In this document: positions 34,739 through 44,788 of the stretch, one piece after another
How the letters are laid out: each line of letters opens with the position of its first letter
How positions within the stretch are numbered: the first letter of the stretch is position 1
Origin: Oryzibacter oryziterrae
Lineage (GTDB): Bacteria > Pseudomonadota > Alphaproteobacteria > Rhizobiales > Pleomorphomonadaceae
DNA length: 64,000 nucleotides
NCBI RefSeq assembly: GCF_021864535.1
Contig: NZ_JAKJIC010000001.1
Span: 248,001 to 312,000 of the forward strand
Direction of reading: 5' to 3'
Translations under genes and position numbers: made by a program
The notes under the pieces: generated by a model
The model's database searches: none
Seen by the model: only the letters and a program-made list of their open reading frames with translations
What the model was told of the DNA's origin: nothing

Positions 34739-35665
34739 TCAGTCCTTCAACACCACGCCCGGAGGATCGGGCGGCAGGGGGATGAACTCGGTCTCGCCGA
34801 CGATCTCGGGGAAGCGGCGGGCGCGCCAATCGGCCTTGGCCGCTTCGATCCGGTCGCGTGAAGAAGAGACGAAGTTCCAGAAGACGTGGCGCTTTTCCGG
34901 GAAGGGCTCGCCACCGATGACGGCGAGGTGCGCGCCGTGCGGAGCCGATATCACGATTTCGGCGCCGGGCTTGAAGACAACCAGACGACCCGGCTCGAAG
35001 GCGCCGGTCTGGCCCTCCACCTCTACGGTTCCGGAGATGACATAGAGGCCGCGCTCGGCGTGTTCGGCGGGAATCTTGAATCGCGCCCCGGGCACGACGA
35101 CGAGATCGGCCTGCATCAGGTCGGAATAGACCGGAACCGGCGACGTCAGGCCGAAGCCGGCGCCAGCAACCAGGGTGAGTTTGGCGCCATCGCCTTCGGT
35201 GACCGGCAGCGAGGGGGCGTCGTGGTGGGTGAAGCCGGGCGCGCGGTCTTCCTCGGAGCGCGGCAGGGCGACCCAGATCTGCAGGCCGGACAGCCGTCCG
35301 CCGCGGGCATGCATGGGCTCCGGAAAGCGTTCCGAATGGACGATGCCGCTACCGGCCGTCATCCAGTTGACCTCGCCGGAGCGGATGGTTTCGAAATGGC
35401 CGGCGCTGTCGCGGTGAACGATCTCTCCCTCGAAGAGATAGGTGAGCGTCGAAAGGCCGATATGCGGATGAGGGCGAATGTCCTCCACCTGTCCCGGGCC
35501 GAACAGGGTGGGACCGAACTGGTCGAGAAAGATGAAGGGTCCGACCATGCGGCGCAGGCGCGAGGGCAAGGCGCGGCGGACTTCGAAGCCGCCACCGAGA
35601 TCATGCACTGTGGGCAGGATCACCTGATCGACGGGAGAATCGGCGGGGGCGGAAGACAGGCTCAT
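34739..35665 (-). CDS. Pirin family protein
   Basis: The ATG at 35665 with GAGG upstream gives 308 aa. Pirins are two-domain cupins. The N-terminal metal site is visible as DIRPHPHIGLSTLTYLFEGE with a following VHRDS (about residues 60-85) and GSGIVHSERFPE; the C-terminal cupin carries the conserved ending WNFVSS. Some members oxidise quercetin; most roles are unknown. The length is normal. The region upstream holds an unexplained bidirectional terminator. Confidence 0.92.
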   Translation of the reverse strand: MSLSSAPADSPVDQVILPTVHDLGGGFEVRRALPSRLRRMVGPFIFLDQFGPTLFGPGQVEDIRPHPHIGLSTLTYLFEGEIVHRDSAGHFETIRSGEVNWMTAGSGIVHSERFPEPMHARGGRLSGLQIWVALPRSEEDRAPGFTHHDAPSLPVTEGDGAKLTLVAGAGFGLTSPVPVYSDLMQADLVVVPGARFKIPAEHAERGLYVISGTVEVEGQTGAFEPGRLVVFKPGAEIVISAPHGAHLAVIGGEPFPEKRHVFWNFVSSSRDRIEAAKADWRARRFPEIVGETEFIPLPPDPPGVVLKD

Positions 35666-35862
35666 GGGGACCTCGTCGATGGGAGAAGTGGCACGGCGCC
35701 AAATATGCAGGCAGCATCCGAAAGACAGGTGAAAGGCTTGTCCAGTCACGCTTTCGCGAGGAGCGGAATTAACTGCGGGGCGGTGACGGGGACATGAGCG
35801 CCGGAAACGCGGGGCCTGTGGAAAATACGGCTCGGAAAAATACTTATATCGATTTAAAAACA

Positions 35863-35886
35863 AAAACAGGGCCGAAGCCCTGTTTT
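35863..35886. terminator. Bidirectional intrinsic terminator in an otherwise empty gap
   Basis: AAAACAGGGC-cgaa-GCCCTGTTTT is a perfect 10-bp stem with a tetraloop. It is followed by a T-run on the minus strand (TTTTTAAAT, read beyond 35863) and ends in TTTT on the plus strand. Neither neighbouring gene (pirin, proS) ends here, so it implies another short transcript. Confidence 0.7.
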
Positions 35887-36413
35887 CAAGTTCCGCGTGT
35901 CATCCCATAAAGCAAACCGGCTAAATGACCTCCCAATCAACCAGTAAGCGGCAGCGATTTACGCGCCTATACGGGACTATCCTCCCAAGACTCAGACCGC
36001 GATGCTTGGAACGCACATTTTTTACCTATAAAGCGACCCCATTGACTGGAGCATTACGCTGTGTGGCAGTGCGTTCCTTGTTTATGGTGGGTACCATACA
36101 CATAGTTTTTTCGTTTGTCATCATTTTGTGCACAAGCAGCTGCATTTTTTTGCGCCCAAAATCGAGATGCGGAATCGGTCCCAAGGCGGTCCGCTTTCAC
36201 GATATTTCTGCAGTTGGCGATTGCCGGTTCTGGTTGTGATTTTCCCTGCAGTTCTGCCAATTTGTGAGGATTTTGTGGTGTTCCGTTTGGCGTCTTGACC
36301 AAATTGCGGAGCGCCAAACTTTCATGACCCTGCCCGCAGCGTCCCGCTCTTGTGTTTTGAGCGGTAATGCGCTTTTTGTGTGCCGCGTTTTGTCGAGTGA
36401 ACACGAGGATTCC
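35887..36413. other. Low-GC intergenic region upstream of proS, possible sRNA
   Basis: No protein gene is supported. The terminator at its left end could serve a minus-strand small RNA starting somewhere between about 36000 and 36350; CTTTATAGG (minus strand, near 36019-36027) is a possible -10 element. No tRNA fold was found. Confidence 0.4.
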
Positions 36414-37736
36414 ATGCGTCTCAGCCGCTATTTCCTGCCCATTCTCAAAGAGGCTCCCAAAGAGGCCGAGATCGTATCGCACCGTCTGATGCTGCGCGCC
36501 GGCATGATGCGCCAGCAGGCAGCCGGCATCTACTCGTGGCTGCCGCTCGGCTACAAGGTTCTGATGAAGATCGAGCAGATCGTGCGCGAGGAGCAGAATC
36601 GCTCCGGCGCCATCGAGCTGATGATGCCGACCATCCAGTCGGCCGACCTGTGGCGCGAAAGCGGGCGCTATGACGCCTATGGCAAGGAGATGCTGCGCAT
36701 CACCGACCGTCATGAGCGCGAGATGCTCTTCGGGCCGACCAACGAAGAGATGATCACCGACATCTTCCGCACCTATGTGCGTTCCTATCGCGATCTGCCG
36801 CTCAATCTCTATCATATCCAGTGGAAGTTCCGCGACGAGGTGCGTCCCCGCTTCGGCGTGATGCGCGGGCGCGAGTTCCTGATGAAGGACGCCTATTCCT
36901 TCGACGTCGACCAGGCGGCGGCCGAGAAGGCCTATGCCAAGATGTTCGTCGCCTACCTTCGCACCTACAAGCGTCTCGGCCTGACGGCGATCCCGATGCG
37001 GGCCGACACAGGCCCGATCGGCGGCAACCTCAGCCACGAGTTCATCATCCTGGCGTCGACCGGTGAGAGCGCGGTGTTCTGCGACAAGGAACTGCTGGAT
37101 ACGCCGGTGCCCGGCGAAGACGTGGATTTCGACGCGGACATGAAGCCGATCGTCGAGAGCTTCACCAACAAGTATGCCGCCACCGAAGAGATGCACGACG
37201 AGGCCGCCTTCAACGCGCTGCCGGAAGACCGGCGCGTTTCGGCGCGCGGCATCGAAGTGGGCCACATCTTCTATTTCGGCACCAAGTATTCCGAGCCGAT
37301 GGGCGCCAAGGTTGCGATGCCGGATGGCACCGAGAAGCCGGTGCACATGGGCTCCTATGGTGTGGGCGTGTCGCGTCTGATCGGCGCGCTGATCGAGGCC
37401 AACCATGACGATGCCGGCATCATCTGGCCGGAGTCGGTGGCACCGTTCGGGGCCGGCATCATCAACCTGCGTCCGGGCGATGCGGCCGTGGATGCGGCCT
37501 GCGACAAGGCCTATGCCGAACTCAGCAAGGCCGGGCTCGATCCGCTCTATGACGACACCGACGCGCGCCCCGGCGCCAAGTTCGCCTCGATGGACCTGAT
37601 CGGTCTGCCCTGGCAGATCATCGTCGGGCCGAAGGGGCTGGCCGATGGTGTGGTCGAGCTCAAGTATCGCCGTACCGGCGAAAAGCAGCTGGTTTCTCTG
37701 GATGCGGCGATTGCACGCGTCACAGAAAAGGCCTGA
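36414..37736 (+). CDS. proS: Prolyl-tRNA synthetase, short alphaproteobacterial type
   Basis: The ATG at 36414 (CGAGGATTCC upstream) gives 440 aa. Class II motifs are [31 protein letters not shown], and [20 protein letters not shown], which is split here only for length. The anticodon-binding domain is C-terminal ([13 protein letters not shown] onward). Proteins of about 570 aa carry an editing insertion between motifs 2 and 3. This one lacks it, as usual in alphaproteobacteria, so misacylated tRNA must be cleared by a free-standing factor. Confidence 0.97.
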   Translation: MRLSRYFLPILKEAPKEAEIVSHRLMLRAGMMRQQAAGIYSWLPLGYKVLMKIEQIVREEQNRSGAIELMMPTIQSADLWRESGRYDAYGKEMLRITDRHEREMLFGPTNEEMITDIFRTYVRSYRDLPLNLYHIQWKFRDEVRPRFGVMRGREFLMKDAYSFDVDQAAAEKAYAKMFVAYLRTYKRLGLTAIPMRADTGPIGGNLSHEFIILASTGESAVFCDKELLDTPVPGEDVDFDADMKPIVESFTNKYAATEEMHDEAAFNALPEDRRVSARGIEVGHIFYFGTKYSEPMGAKVAMPDGTEKPVHMGSYGVGVSRLIGALIEANHDDAGIIWPESVAPFGAGIINLRPGDAAVDAACDKAYAELSKAGLDPLYDDTDARPGAKFASMDLIGLPWQIIVGPKGLADGVVELKYRRTGEKQLVSLDAAIARVTEKA

Positions 37737-37784
37737 TTGTCGGAAAGAAGACGACTCCAGTCACCCAATCCGTGGATAGGGCTC

Positions 37785-37814
37785 GCGCGACCCCTCTGGG
37801 TCGCGCCTGTTTTT
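37785..37814 (+). terminator. Intrinsic terminator after proS
   Basis: GCGCGACCC-ctct-GGGTCGCGC, a perfect 9-bp stem with tetraloop, followed by CTGTTTTT. Confidence 0.88.
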
Positions 37815-37903
37815 GATAGTCTGGTCGGGTTCGGAGTTTGTCCCCGGTGAGTCGGCGGTCGCGCGTGCGGCAACGGCGGCACCTCACGGGTTGGAGGTAT
37901 TGG

Positions 37904-39178
37904 ATGAGCGAGGCGAAAGCGGGGCGGCCCTTTGCCCCCTTCGAATGGAAGCTGGCCGGGCGCTATCTCAAGTCGCGCCGCAAGGAAGCCTTCATTTCCG
38001 TGATCGCCGGATTTTCATTCGTCGGCATCATGCTGGGGGTGATGACGCTGATCGTCGTGATGGCCGTGATGAACGGCTTCCGCGGCCAGCTCATGGAGAA
38101 GATCCTCGGTATCAACGGTCATGCGGTGGTGCAGCCGATCGATACGCCGCTGACCGATTATGATTCCGTCACGGACCGTCTGTCCAAGGTGGATGGAGTG
38201 AAGCTGGCCATGCCTTTCGTGGAGGGGCAGGTGCTGGCGTCGGGGCCGGCTGGCGCCTTTGGTGTTCTGGTGCGTGGCGTGCATGCCGCGGACCTGCAGA
38301 AGATGCCGCTGCTGACCGGGCCTGAGCATGTGACTCTCGGCAGCTTCGACAATTTCGACAATGGCGCTGGGATTGCCATCGGCGAGCGCCTGGCCGAAAG
38401 CCTGGGCGTGACCGTGGGCGACAAGGTGACGTTGATCAGCCCCAAGGGGCAGGCGACGGCGCTGGGCACGACACCGCGCGTCAAGACCTATCCGATCAAC
38501 GCCGTGTTCAAGATCGGCATGAGCGAATATGACTCGACCTTCGTTTTCCTGCCGATGGCGGAGGCGCAGAAGTATTTCATGATGGATGGCAAGGTCAGTG
38601 CCATCGACGTGTTCGTGAACGATCCCGACAATATCGGTCCGATCAAGGACAAGCTGACCATCGCGACGGAGCGTCCGGTGCTGATCACCGACTGGCGCCA
38701 GCGCAACGTGACCTTCTTCTCTGCGCTCGAAGTGGAGCGCAACGTGATGTTCATGATCCTGACCCTGATCGTGCTGGTGGCGGCGCTGAACATCGTCTCC
38801 GGCATGACCATGCTGGTGAAGGACAAGGGCCATGACATCGCCATTCTGCGCACCATGGGCGCGACGCGCGGAGCAATCCTCCGGGTGTTCCTGATGACCG
38901 GATCGGCCATCGGCGTGGCTGGCACGATTGCGGGCTTCCTGCTGGGGCTTGTCATCTGCCTCAACATCGAGAGCATCCGCCAGTTCATTTCCTGGCTGAC
39001 GACAACCGAGCTGTTCTCGCCGGAGCTCTATTATCTCAGCAAGCTGCCGGCGGAGATGCAGATGGGTGAAACGGTGTCGGTGCTGCTGATGGCCTTGGCG
39101 CTGTCCTTCCTGGCAACCGTATATCCGGCCTGGAAGGCCGCTCGCCTCGACCCCGTCGACGCCCTGAGATACGAGTGA
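37904..39178 (+). CDS. lolC: Lipoprotein-releasing ABC transporter permease LolC/LolE
   Basis: The ATG at 37904 with GGAGG upstream gives 424 aa. The layout fits LolC/E: an N-terminal transmembrane helix ([20 protein letters not shown], about residues 30-50), a periplasmic domain of about 200 residues, and three C-terminal helices. [19 protein letters not shown] is the conserved cytoplasmic coupling segment. With LolD it extracts outer-membrane lipoproteins from the inner membrane. Alphaproteobacteria usually have one LolC/E-type subunit acting as a homodimer. The stop overlaps the lolD start. Confidence 0.94.
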   Translation: MSEAKAGRPFAPFEWKLAGRYLKSRRKEAFISVIAGFSFVGIMLGVMTLIVVMAVMNGFRGQLMEKILGINGHAVVQPIDTPLTDYDSVTDRLSKVDGVKLAMPFVEGQVLASGPAGAFGVLVRGVHAADLQKMPLLTGPEHVTLGSFDNFDNGAGIAIGERLAESLGVTVGDKVTLISPKGQATALGTTPRVKTYPINAVFKIGMSEYDSTFVFLPMAEAQKYFMMDGKVSAIDVFVNDPDNIGPIKDKLTIATERPVLITDWRQRNVTFFSALEVERNVMFMILTLIVLVAALNIVSGMTMLVKDKGHDIAILRTMGATRGAILRVFLMTGSAIGVAGTIAGFLLGLVICLNIESIRQFISWLTTTELFSPELYYLSKLPAEMQMGETVSVLLMALALSFLATVYPAWKAARLDPVDALRYE

Positions 39179-39891
39179 TGGTGACCATGGAAACGCTGAT
39201 CACCGGCGTCGAGCCGCCGATCCTCAAGCTTGACGGCATCGAGAAGTCCTACAAGGAAGGCGAGGGCACCTTGCCGATCCTGAAGGGCTGTGACTTCAAC
39301 CTGTTCGCCGGCGAGATCACGGCGCTGGTGGCGCCGTCGGGCGCGGGCAAGTCGACGCTGCTGCATATCACGGGGCTGCTCGAGAAGCCGGACAAGGGCG
39401 AGATCACGCTTGGCGGCAGGGCCTGCGGCAAGCTGGACGACAAGGCGCGCACGGCGATCCGGCGCAATGACATCGGCTTCGTCTATCAGTTTCACCATCT
39501 ACTGCCGGAGTTCACGGCGGTGGAGAATCTGATGATCCCGATGATGATCGCGGGCGTGGACAAGAAGGAAGCGCGCAAGCGCGGCCTGGAACTGCTCGCC
39601 TACATGCGGCTTGAGAAGCGCGCCAGCCATACGCCGGCGGAGCTTTCCGGCGGCGAGCGGCAGCGGGTGGCGATCGCTCGTGCGGTGGCCAATGCCCCCA
39701 AGGTGCTGCTGGCCGACGAGCCGACCGGCAACCTCGACCCCAAGACGTCGCATTACGTGTTTGAAGCGCTGGAAGCCCTGGTGCGGGCGACTGGGCTTGC
39801 CGCCATCATCGCCACGCACAATCACGAACTGGCTCGGCGCATGGATCGCCGGATCACGCTCGAAGACGGCAAGATCATCGAGCTGGAGTGA
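39178..39891 (+). CDS. lolD: Lipoprotein-releasing ABC transporter ATPase LolD
   Basis: About 237 aa from the ATG overlapping the lolC stop (TGATG). Walker A is [18 protein letters not shown] (about residue 52), the signature [15 protein letters not shown], Walker [13 protein letters not shown], and the switch ATHNHELA. It powers LolC in handing lipoproteins to LolA. A further ATG nine bases downstream is possible but changes little. Confidence 0.94.
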   Translation: MVTMETLITGVEPPILKLDGIEKSYKEGEGTLPILKGCDFNLFAGEITALVAPSGAGKSTLLHITGLLEKPDKGEITLGGRACGKLDDKARTAIRRNDIGFVYQFHHLLPEFTAVENLMIPMMIAGVDKKEARKRGLELLAYMRLEKRASHTPAELSGGERQRVAIARAVANAPKVLLADEPTGNLDPKTSHYVFEALEALVRATGLAAIIATHNHELARRMDRRITLEDGKIIELE

Positions 39892-39984
39892 CGGGGCAAC
39901 CGGTCAGAGGCGGCTGGCAGGTCTTGTCTCCAGCAGGCCAGGGCCTTGGCCCGATCGCTTCGTTTTTGAGCCTAGCTAAAATAA

Positions 39985-40018
39985 GGGCGGCGAAAGGTCA
40001 TCACACCTCTCGCCGCCC
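39985..40018. terminator. Bidirectional terminator between convergent lolD and secreted-protein gene
   Basis: GGGCGGCGA / TCGCCGCCC (9 bp, extended by AGG/CCT inside). On the minus strand it is followed by TTATTTTAG, on the plus strand by GATTTCATT. Confidence 0.7.
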
Positions 40019-40052
40019 GATTTCATTCGTCTTGAGGCGCCTGAAGCGCCGA

Positions 40053-40430
40053 TCAGTTCCGGTAAGCCACCATGGCGCTGTTCCAGGAAACGCCATTGTT
40101 CTGGATGCGGAAGATCATCGTGCCCGGCTTGGCAGCCTGTTCGACGCGACCGGCGAACTTGAAGGTCGAGCCGAGGAAGGTCGCCGAGCCCGTGAGCTTG
40201 CAGTCGGCGCTGACCGACGAACTGAACTTGGCGGTGTAGGATCGATTGGCGCTCAGGTTCTTGCAGTTCGCCGAGATGCCGCCGGATGTGTTGACGTTGG
40301 CCGTGCACATGTCCTCGCCGTCCGTCCCGAGGAAGGTCCAGCTTCCGGCCAGGCTCGCGGTGGTGCAGGCGGCGTTGGCATTGCCAATCCCAAGAGCGAA
40401 CAGGGCAGCGACGATTGGGGTGATCTTCAT
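40053..40430 (-). CDS. Small secreted four-cysteine protein
   Basis: The ATG at 40430 (GGAGAG upstream) gives 125 aa. Residues 1-20 are a signal peptide (MKITPIVAALFALGIGNANA). The mature part has four cysteines: C-TTASLAGSW, C-TANVNTSGGISAN-C, and CKLTG after another 20 residues. The rest alternates in a beta-like pattern. The layout matches the protein at 15736-16272, so both belong to one secreted family of unknown role, possibly a lipocalin-like barrel. This copy lacks the histidine-rich tail. Confidence 0.7.
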   Translation of the reverse strand: MKITPIVAALFALGIGNANAACTTASLAGSWTFLGTDGEDMCTANVNTSGGISANCKNLSANRSYTAKFSSSVSADCKLTGSATFLGSTFKFAGRVEQAAKPGTMIFRIQNNGVSWNSAMVAYRN

Positions 40431-40927
40431 GTGACTCTCCATATACTTGGGTTCAATGTTGCAAATCTGTGAGCGGGCTCGCTTACAGAGCCCAAAATGA
40501 CGTTTGGCTGGGCATCAGGCCCGTCCCCTCAAGGAGACTGCAAGGCGAAGTGTTCGAGCCCCTCCATGAGCTCAAGGGGCAAGCCTCACCGTACAAATCC
40601 ATTGGAGGGGCAGGCCGCGAGGGTGGGGCATCAGTGGCCGCAGATCAAGCGCCTCAGATCCAGATTGTCCGATCCAGACAAATTTAGACGCTCGCCGCCG
40701 ACTGGCCGCAATTGCAGGGAAAAGCTCTCCAACGAAACCGCCTTGTCGCATCCCCCGATGAGGATCTCATGACGGCAGCGCTTGGAGTCGCGTTTCCGCT
40801 CGTGAGAGGGTTTTGTTTCTTCCCCGCTTCCGTCCCCTGCCAATCGCGCGAGGAGAGGACTAGAATGGGGTGAGTCCAACTTGAAGTCGCCCACATGGTG
40901 ACTGTCGCGCGTTTCGCTGGAGCCAAA
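40431..40927. other. Intergenic region upstream of the D-amino-acid transaminase gene
   Basis: About 500 nt between divergent genes with no supported coding frame or RNA. It presumably holds both promoters. Confidence 0.4.
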
Positions 40928-41788
40928 ATGTCCCGCATTGCCTATGTCAACGGTCGCTACATTCTTCACTCAGATGCCTCAGTGCATATCGAAGATCGGG
41001 GATATCAGTTTGCGGATGGCGTCTACGAGGCCTGCCAGATTCAGGATGGTGCCATCATCGATGTTCGGCGGCATCTCGATCGCCTGGACCGGTCGCTTTA
41101 TGAGCTCGACATGGACTCGCCGATGGAACGAGGCCCGCTGGTGGCGGTGCTGCGCGAAGTGGCGCGGCGCAATCGCGTGCGTGACGGACTGCTCTATCTG
41201 CAGGTGACGCGTGGTGTGGCGCCGCGCGATCATGCTTTCCCGAAGGATGCAGTGCCGTCGCTGGTGGTGACGGCCAAGTCGATCAATCCGGCCGGAGCGC
41301 AGGGCAGGTTCGAGAAGGGTGTCTCGGTGGTGACGGTGGCCGACAACCGTTGGGACCGGGTCGACATCAAGACCGTGGGGCTGCTGCCAAACGTGTTGGC
41401 CAAGCAGAAGGCGCGTGCGGCCGGCGCCTATGAGGCCTTCTTCGTGGACAAGGACGGCTTCGTGACGGAAGGCTCGTCGACCAACGCCTGGATCGTTACC
41501 AAGGATGGCAAGCTGGTGACGCGGCCGGCTGAGCACGGCATCCTGCGCGGCATCACCCGCACGGTGGTGCTGGATCTTGCCGCGGCAGAAGGTCTTGCGG
41601 TGGAAGAGCGGCCCTTCACGGTGGAAGAAGCGCAGACGGCGAAGGAAGTGTTCATCACGGCTGCATCGACGATTCTCGTTCCCGTGGTGCGGATCGATGA
41701 TCGCACCGTGGCAAATGGCGAGCCCGGCCTGACGGTTGCCCGGCTGCGCAGTCGCTTCCAGGAGTTCGCCGAGAGGACCCCGATTTGA
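40928..41788 (+). CDS. dat: D-amino-acid transaminase
   Basis: The ATG at 40928 with GGAG upstream gives 286 aa. Fold-type IV PLP signatures are [17 protein letters not shown] (residues 22-38), [17 protein letters not shown] with the PLP lysine, [10 protein letters not shown] and [10 protein letters not shown]-amino-acid transaminase makes D-glutamate/D-alanine for peptidoglycan or recycles D-amino acids. The order dat-hfq-hflX is typical of alphaproteobacteria and supports this over branched-chain aminotransferase. PabC in this window is a distant relative. Confidence 0.9.
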   Translation: MSRIAYVNGRYILHSDASVHIEDRGYQFADGVYEACQIQDGAIIDVRRHLDRLDRSLYELDMDSPMERGPLVAVLREVARRNRVRDGLLYLQVTRGVAPRDHAFPKDAVPSLVVTAKSINPAGAQGRFEKGVSVVTVADNRWDRVDIKTVGLLPNVLAKQKARAAGAYEAFFVDKDGFVTEGSSTNAWIVTKDGKLVTRPAEHGILRGITRTVVLDLAAAEGLAVEERPFTVEEAQTAKEVFITAASTILVPVVRIDDRTVANGEPGLTVARLRSRFQEFAERTPI

Positions 41789-41993
41789 GGGCGCATCAGG
41801 CTACCGCATCGGGCAAATTTGTCACAGACTGATACAAAGGCGAGGGACAGCGGCGGCGAATGGTGGTGAAATGCATTCGCGACTGGAAATTTCCCTGACC
41901 GCCGGACTACAAAATCAGGGTTCGGGATGTCGTCCGACACGAATCCTGAAGACTGATGTCAACGATACGAAGTCGAAAAGGCCGAGCAAAAAA

Positions 41994-42236
41994 ATGGCTG
42001 AGCGAGCCCAAAATCTGCAGGACACGTTTCTGAACCATGTCCGCAAGAACAAGATTTCGCTGACGATTTTCCTCATCAACGGTGTGAAGCTGCAGGGTGT
42101 CGTGACGTGGTTTGATAACTTCTGCGTCCTGCTTCGCCGCGATGGGCATTCGCAACTCGTCTACAAGCACGCGATTTCGACCATCATGCCGGCGCAGCCG
42201 TTGGCCCTGTTCGAGGGGAACGAGGAAGCCAGCTGA
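41994..42236 (+). CDS. hfq: RNA chaperone Hfq
   Basis: An 80-aa protein starting [20 protein letters not shown]. The Sm1 motif is [20 protein letters not shown] and the Sm2 motif YKHAISTI, both intact; alphaproteobacterial Hfq normally ends shortly after, as here. Hfq hexamers pair sRNAs with mRNAs. It lies between dat and hflX and has an AAGG-rich leader. Confidence 0.98.
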   Translation: MAERAQNLQDTFLNHVRKNKISLTIFLINGVKLQGVVTWFDNFCVLLRRDGHSQLVYKHAISTIMPAQPLALFEGNEEAS

Positions 42237-42497
42237 TCCTTGAAGTCGAGACATTGACGACGGTGTGCGATGTGCCGGTCGCATGCCGTCGCTTGCATTT
42301 GTATTGAATGTCCTGCCTTTCGTGCCCATGTGAGACGGGCTGCGATGTAGCGGTCCGCAGGCTTTGTCGGGACGCGTTGAGCAGTTGCAGGACGCCGCCG
42401 ATTGGCGGCGCGTGAGATATTTATAGCCCGTGCGGGAGACGATCTGCCTGAGTGCGGAGCACGGGCCATTGGGCTGACAGGCCCATCGGGAGGTCGC

Positions 42498-43931
42498 TTG
42501 ACCCAAGAAACAGATTCTGAAGCCGACGAACACGAGGTGCGCGGGCCGCGTCGGAGCATCGACCGGCAGGCGGTGCGATCGCGGGCGCTTGTGTTGGTGC
42601 CCGATTTGCGCGTGCGCCCAAGCAAGGAGGCAGCGGAAGCCGCTCAGGCCGTCCGCGATCTGGATGCGCGCGTTGATGAGGCCTATGGCCTGGCGTTGGC
42701 CATCGATCTCGACGTTGTCGATCGCTTTGCCGTGTCCATCAGCCAGGCCAAGCCAGCGACGCTGTTTGGTTCGGGCAAGGTGGAGGATATCGCGGCCAAG
42801 GTGAAGGAGGGGGACGTCGATCTTGTGATCGTCGACCATGCTCTCACGCCAATCCAGCAGCGCAATCTCGAAAAGGCCTGGAACGCCAAGGTGATCGACC
42901 GTACAGGTCTGATCCTGGAGATCTTCGGCGAACGGGCGCGGACGCGAGAAGGCCGGTTGCAGGTCGAACTGGCGCATCTGCAATATCAGAAGTCGCGACT
43001 GGTGCGGTCCTGGACCCACCTTGAGCGGCAGCGCGGTGGTTTCGGCTTCCTCGGTGGTCCCGGTGAAACGCAGATCGAAGCGGACCGTCGGCAGCTGCAG
43101 GAAAAGATCTCGCGGCTTGAGGAAGAGCTGGACCAGGTGCGCCGGACGCGCGACCTGCACCGTCGGCAGCGCAAGAAGGCGCCGCATCCGGTGGTGGCGC
43201 TGGTCGGCTATACCAACGCCGGCAAGTCGACGCTGTTCAACAGGCTGACCAATTCCGACGTGTTTGCCAAGGACCTGCTGTTCGCCACGCTGGATCCCAC
43301 GCTCAGGCGGATCAAGCTGCCGCACGGCACCGACGCGATCCTGTCGGACACGGTGGGATTCATCTCCAACCTGCCGACGCATCTGGTGGCCGCTTTCCGG
43401 GCGACGCTGGAAGAAGTGATCGAGGCGTCGATCATCCTGCATGTACGCGACATTTCCCACAAGGACACCGAAGCGCAGGCGCAGGACGTGGCCGATGTGC
43501 TGAAGCAGCTTGGTCTCGATCCCGACGACCGGGTGCGCGTGATCGAAGTGTGGAACAAGATCGATGCCGTTGAAGACGGGCGTCGGGAAACGCTGCTGGC
43601 GCAGGCCGCAACGACCGGGCCGGATGGCCAGGAACGGCATGTGGTGTCGGCCTTGACTGGCGAGGGGCTGCCGGCCCTGCTCGAGGCCATCGAGGGGCGG
43701 CTCTTGGGCGACAGGCCGGTGCATCGTCTGACACTGGATCCGAGCGACGGCGCGGCGCTTGCCTGGCTCTATGGCCATGGCGAGGTGCTGGAGCGGGACG
43801 ATCGTGGCGAGGACGGCCTGAAGCTGGCTGTCCGCGTGGCTGAGAAGTTCCAGGATGCCTTCATGGCGCGCTACGGGACCATGCTGCAGGACAAGCCTGA
43901 ACTTCAGGATCATGAAATCACGCAAGAGTGA
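42498..43931 (+). CDS. hflX: GTPase HflX
   Basis: From a TTG at 42498, with a perfect GGGAGG 4-5 nt upstream, the product is 477 aa. A TTG at 42402 would add 32 residues without a good site. The N-terminal domain has GSGKVEDIAAKVKEGDVDLV and ERARTREGRLQVELAHLQYQ. The GTPase domain (about residues 230-395) has G1 VGYTNAGKSTLFN, G3 SDTVGFI and G4 NKID. HflX splits stalled ribosomes after stress. It follows hfq as in most proteobacteria. Confidence 0.93.
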   Translation: MTQETDSEADEHEVRGPRRSIDRQAVRSRALVLVPDLRVRPSKEAAEAAQAVRDLDARVDEAYGLALAIDLDVVDRFAVSISQAKPATLFGSGKVEDIAAKVKEGDVDLVIVDHALTPIQQRNLEKAWNAKVIDRTGLILEIFGERARTREGRLQVELAHLQYQKSRLVRSWTHLERQRGGFGFLGGPGETQIEADRRQLQEKISRLEEELDQVRRTRDLHRRQRKKAPHPVVALVGYTNAGKSTLFNRLTNSDVFAKDLLFATLDPTLRRIKLPHGTDAILSDTVGFISNLPTHLVAAFRATLEEVIEASIILHVRDISHKDTEAQAQDVADVLKQLGLDPDDRVRVIEVWNKIDAVEDGRRETLLAQAATTGPDGQERHVVSALTGEGLPALLEAIEGRLLGDRPVHRLTLDPSDGAALAWLYGHGEVLERDDRGEDGLKLAVRVAEKFQDAFMARYGTMLQDKPELQDHEITQE

Positions 43932-44008
43932 GACAGTCTTGAAGACCTGACTCGGGCATATGGCGTTAATCAGCATTCAGTTGGTTCGTTCAAATGGATG
44001 CTGAGATC

Positions 44009-44722
44009 ATGGGTAACCTGACGCGACGGTCTTTTCTTGCTGCAATGCCTCTGGCGCTGACTGCCTGTGCGACCACGGGCGCTCCAGTCGTGCCGATTGC
44101 CAAGCCGATTGCCTCGGGCGAGCCCGGAATCCGGCGCTATCCGTTGCCGTCCGCGCAGTTTGTTTCGATGTATGGCGAAGTCGAGGACGGCGGATTTGTT
44201 GTGCCGGCGGCTGACCTGACACTGATCAATCCGGCGTTCCTGCGGCAGGAGGTGGACTATCCGACAGATGAAGCGGTCGGTACGCTGATCGTCGATACCC
44301 CGAACCGCTATCTCTATCTCGTCATGGAAGGCGGTCGTGCGCTGCGCTACGGCGTCGGCGTGGGACGCGAGGGCTTCACCTGGAATGGTCGGGCGGTGAT
44401 CCGCCGCAAGGCGCAATGGCCGAGCTGGCACCCGCCGGTGGAAATGCAGGCGCGCGATCCCAAGGCGGCGCTCTGGGCCAACGGCATGCCCGGTGGTCCG
44501 GACAATCCACTCGGCGCGCGGGCGCACTATCTCTATCAGGGCAAGGTGGACACGCTCTATCGCATCCACGGGACCAGTCAGCCCTGGACCATCGGCACCA
44601 ATGTGTCCTCGGGCTGCATTCGCCTGATCAATCAGGACGTGATGCACCTTTATGAACGGGTACCCGTGGGGACCGAAGTGCTGGTGTTGCCGGCCGATGG
44701 CGGCGCGACGGCCGGTGCCTGA
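44009..44722 (+). CDS. L,D-transpeptidase (YkuD domain), putative lipoprotein
   Basis: From the ATG at 44009 the product is 237 aa; an ATG at 43994 would add five residues. The N-terminus MGNLTRRSFLAAMPLALTAC combines a twin-arginine-like pair with a lipobox (LTAC, cysteine about residue 20), so it is probably an envelope lipoprotein. The YkuD catalytic motif is present as RIHGTSQPWTIG and SSGCIRLINQDV (catalytic cysteine about residue 207). Such enzymes form 3-3 peptidoglycan crosslinks or attach proteins to peptidoglycan. A bidirectional terminator follows. Confidence 0.92.
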   Translation: MGNLTRRSFLAAMPLALTACATTGAPVVPIAKPIASGEPGIRRYPLPSAQFVSMYGEVEDGGFVVPAADLTLINPAFLRQEVDYPTDEAVGTLIVDTPNRYLYLVMEGGRALRYGVGVGREGFTWNGRAVIRRKAQWPSWHPPVEMQARDPKAALWANGMPGGPDNPLGARAHYLYQGKVDTLYRIHGTSQPWTIGTNVSSGCIRLINQDVMHLYERVPVGTEVLVLPADGGATAGA

Positions 44723-44740
44723 TTTTCGAGGAAAAACAAA

Positions 44741-44774
44741 GGGGGCGCAGCTGATGGCTGCGCCCCCAATTTTT
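44741..44774. terminator. Bidirectional terminator between L,D-transpeptidase and purU
   Basis: GGGGGCGCAGC-tgatg-GCTGCGCCCCC, a perfect 11-bp stem. It is followed by AATTTTT on the plus strand and TTTGTTTTT on the minus strand, serving both convergent genes. Confidence 0.92.
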
Positions 44775-44788
44775 GTCCGCGCGGTCGC

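Noticed and set aside
35925..36239. Possible gene or tRNA between pirin and proS
   Set aside because: The frame has no ribosome binding site, and no cloverleaf with a T-loop could be drawn; only the terminator-based sRNA suggestion is kept.
41907..43976. 689-codon minus-strand frame opposite hfq and hflX
   Set aside because: Antisense to two certain genes and without recognisable domains.
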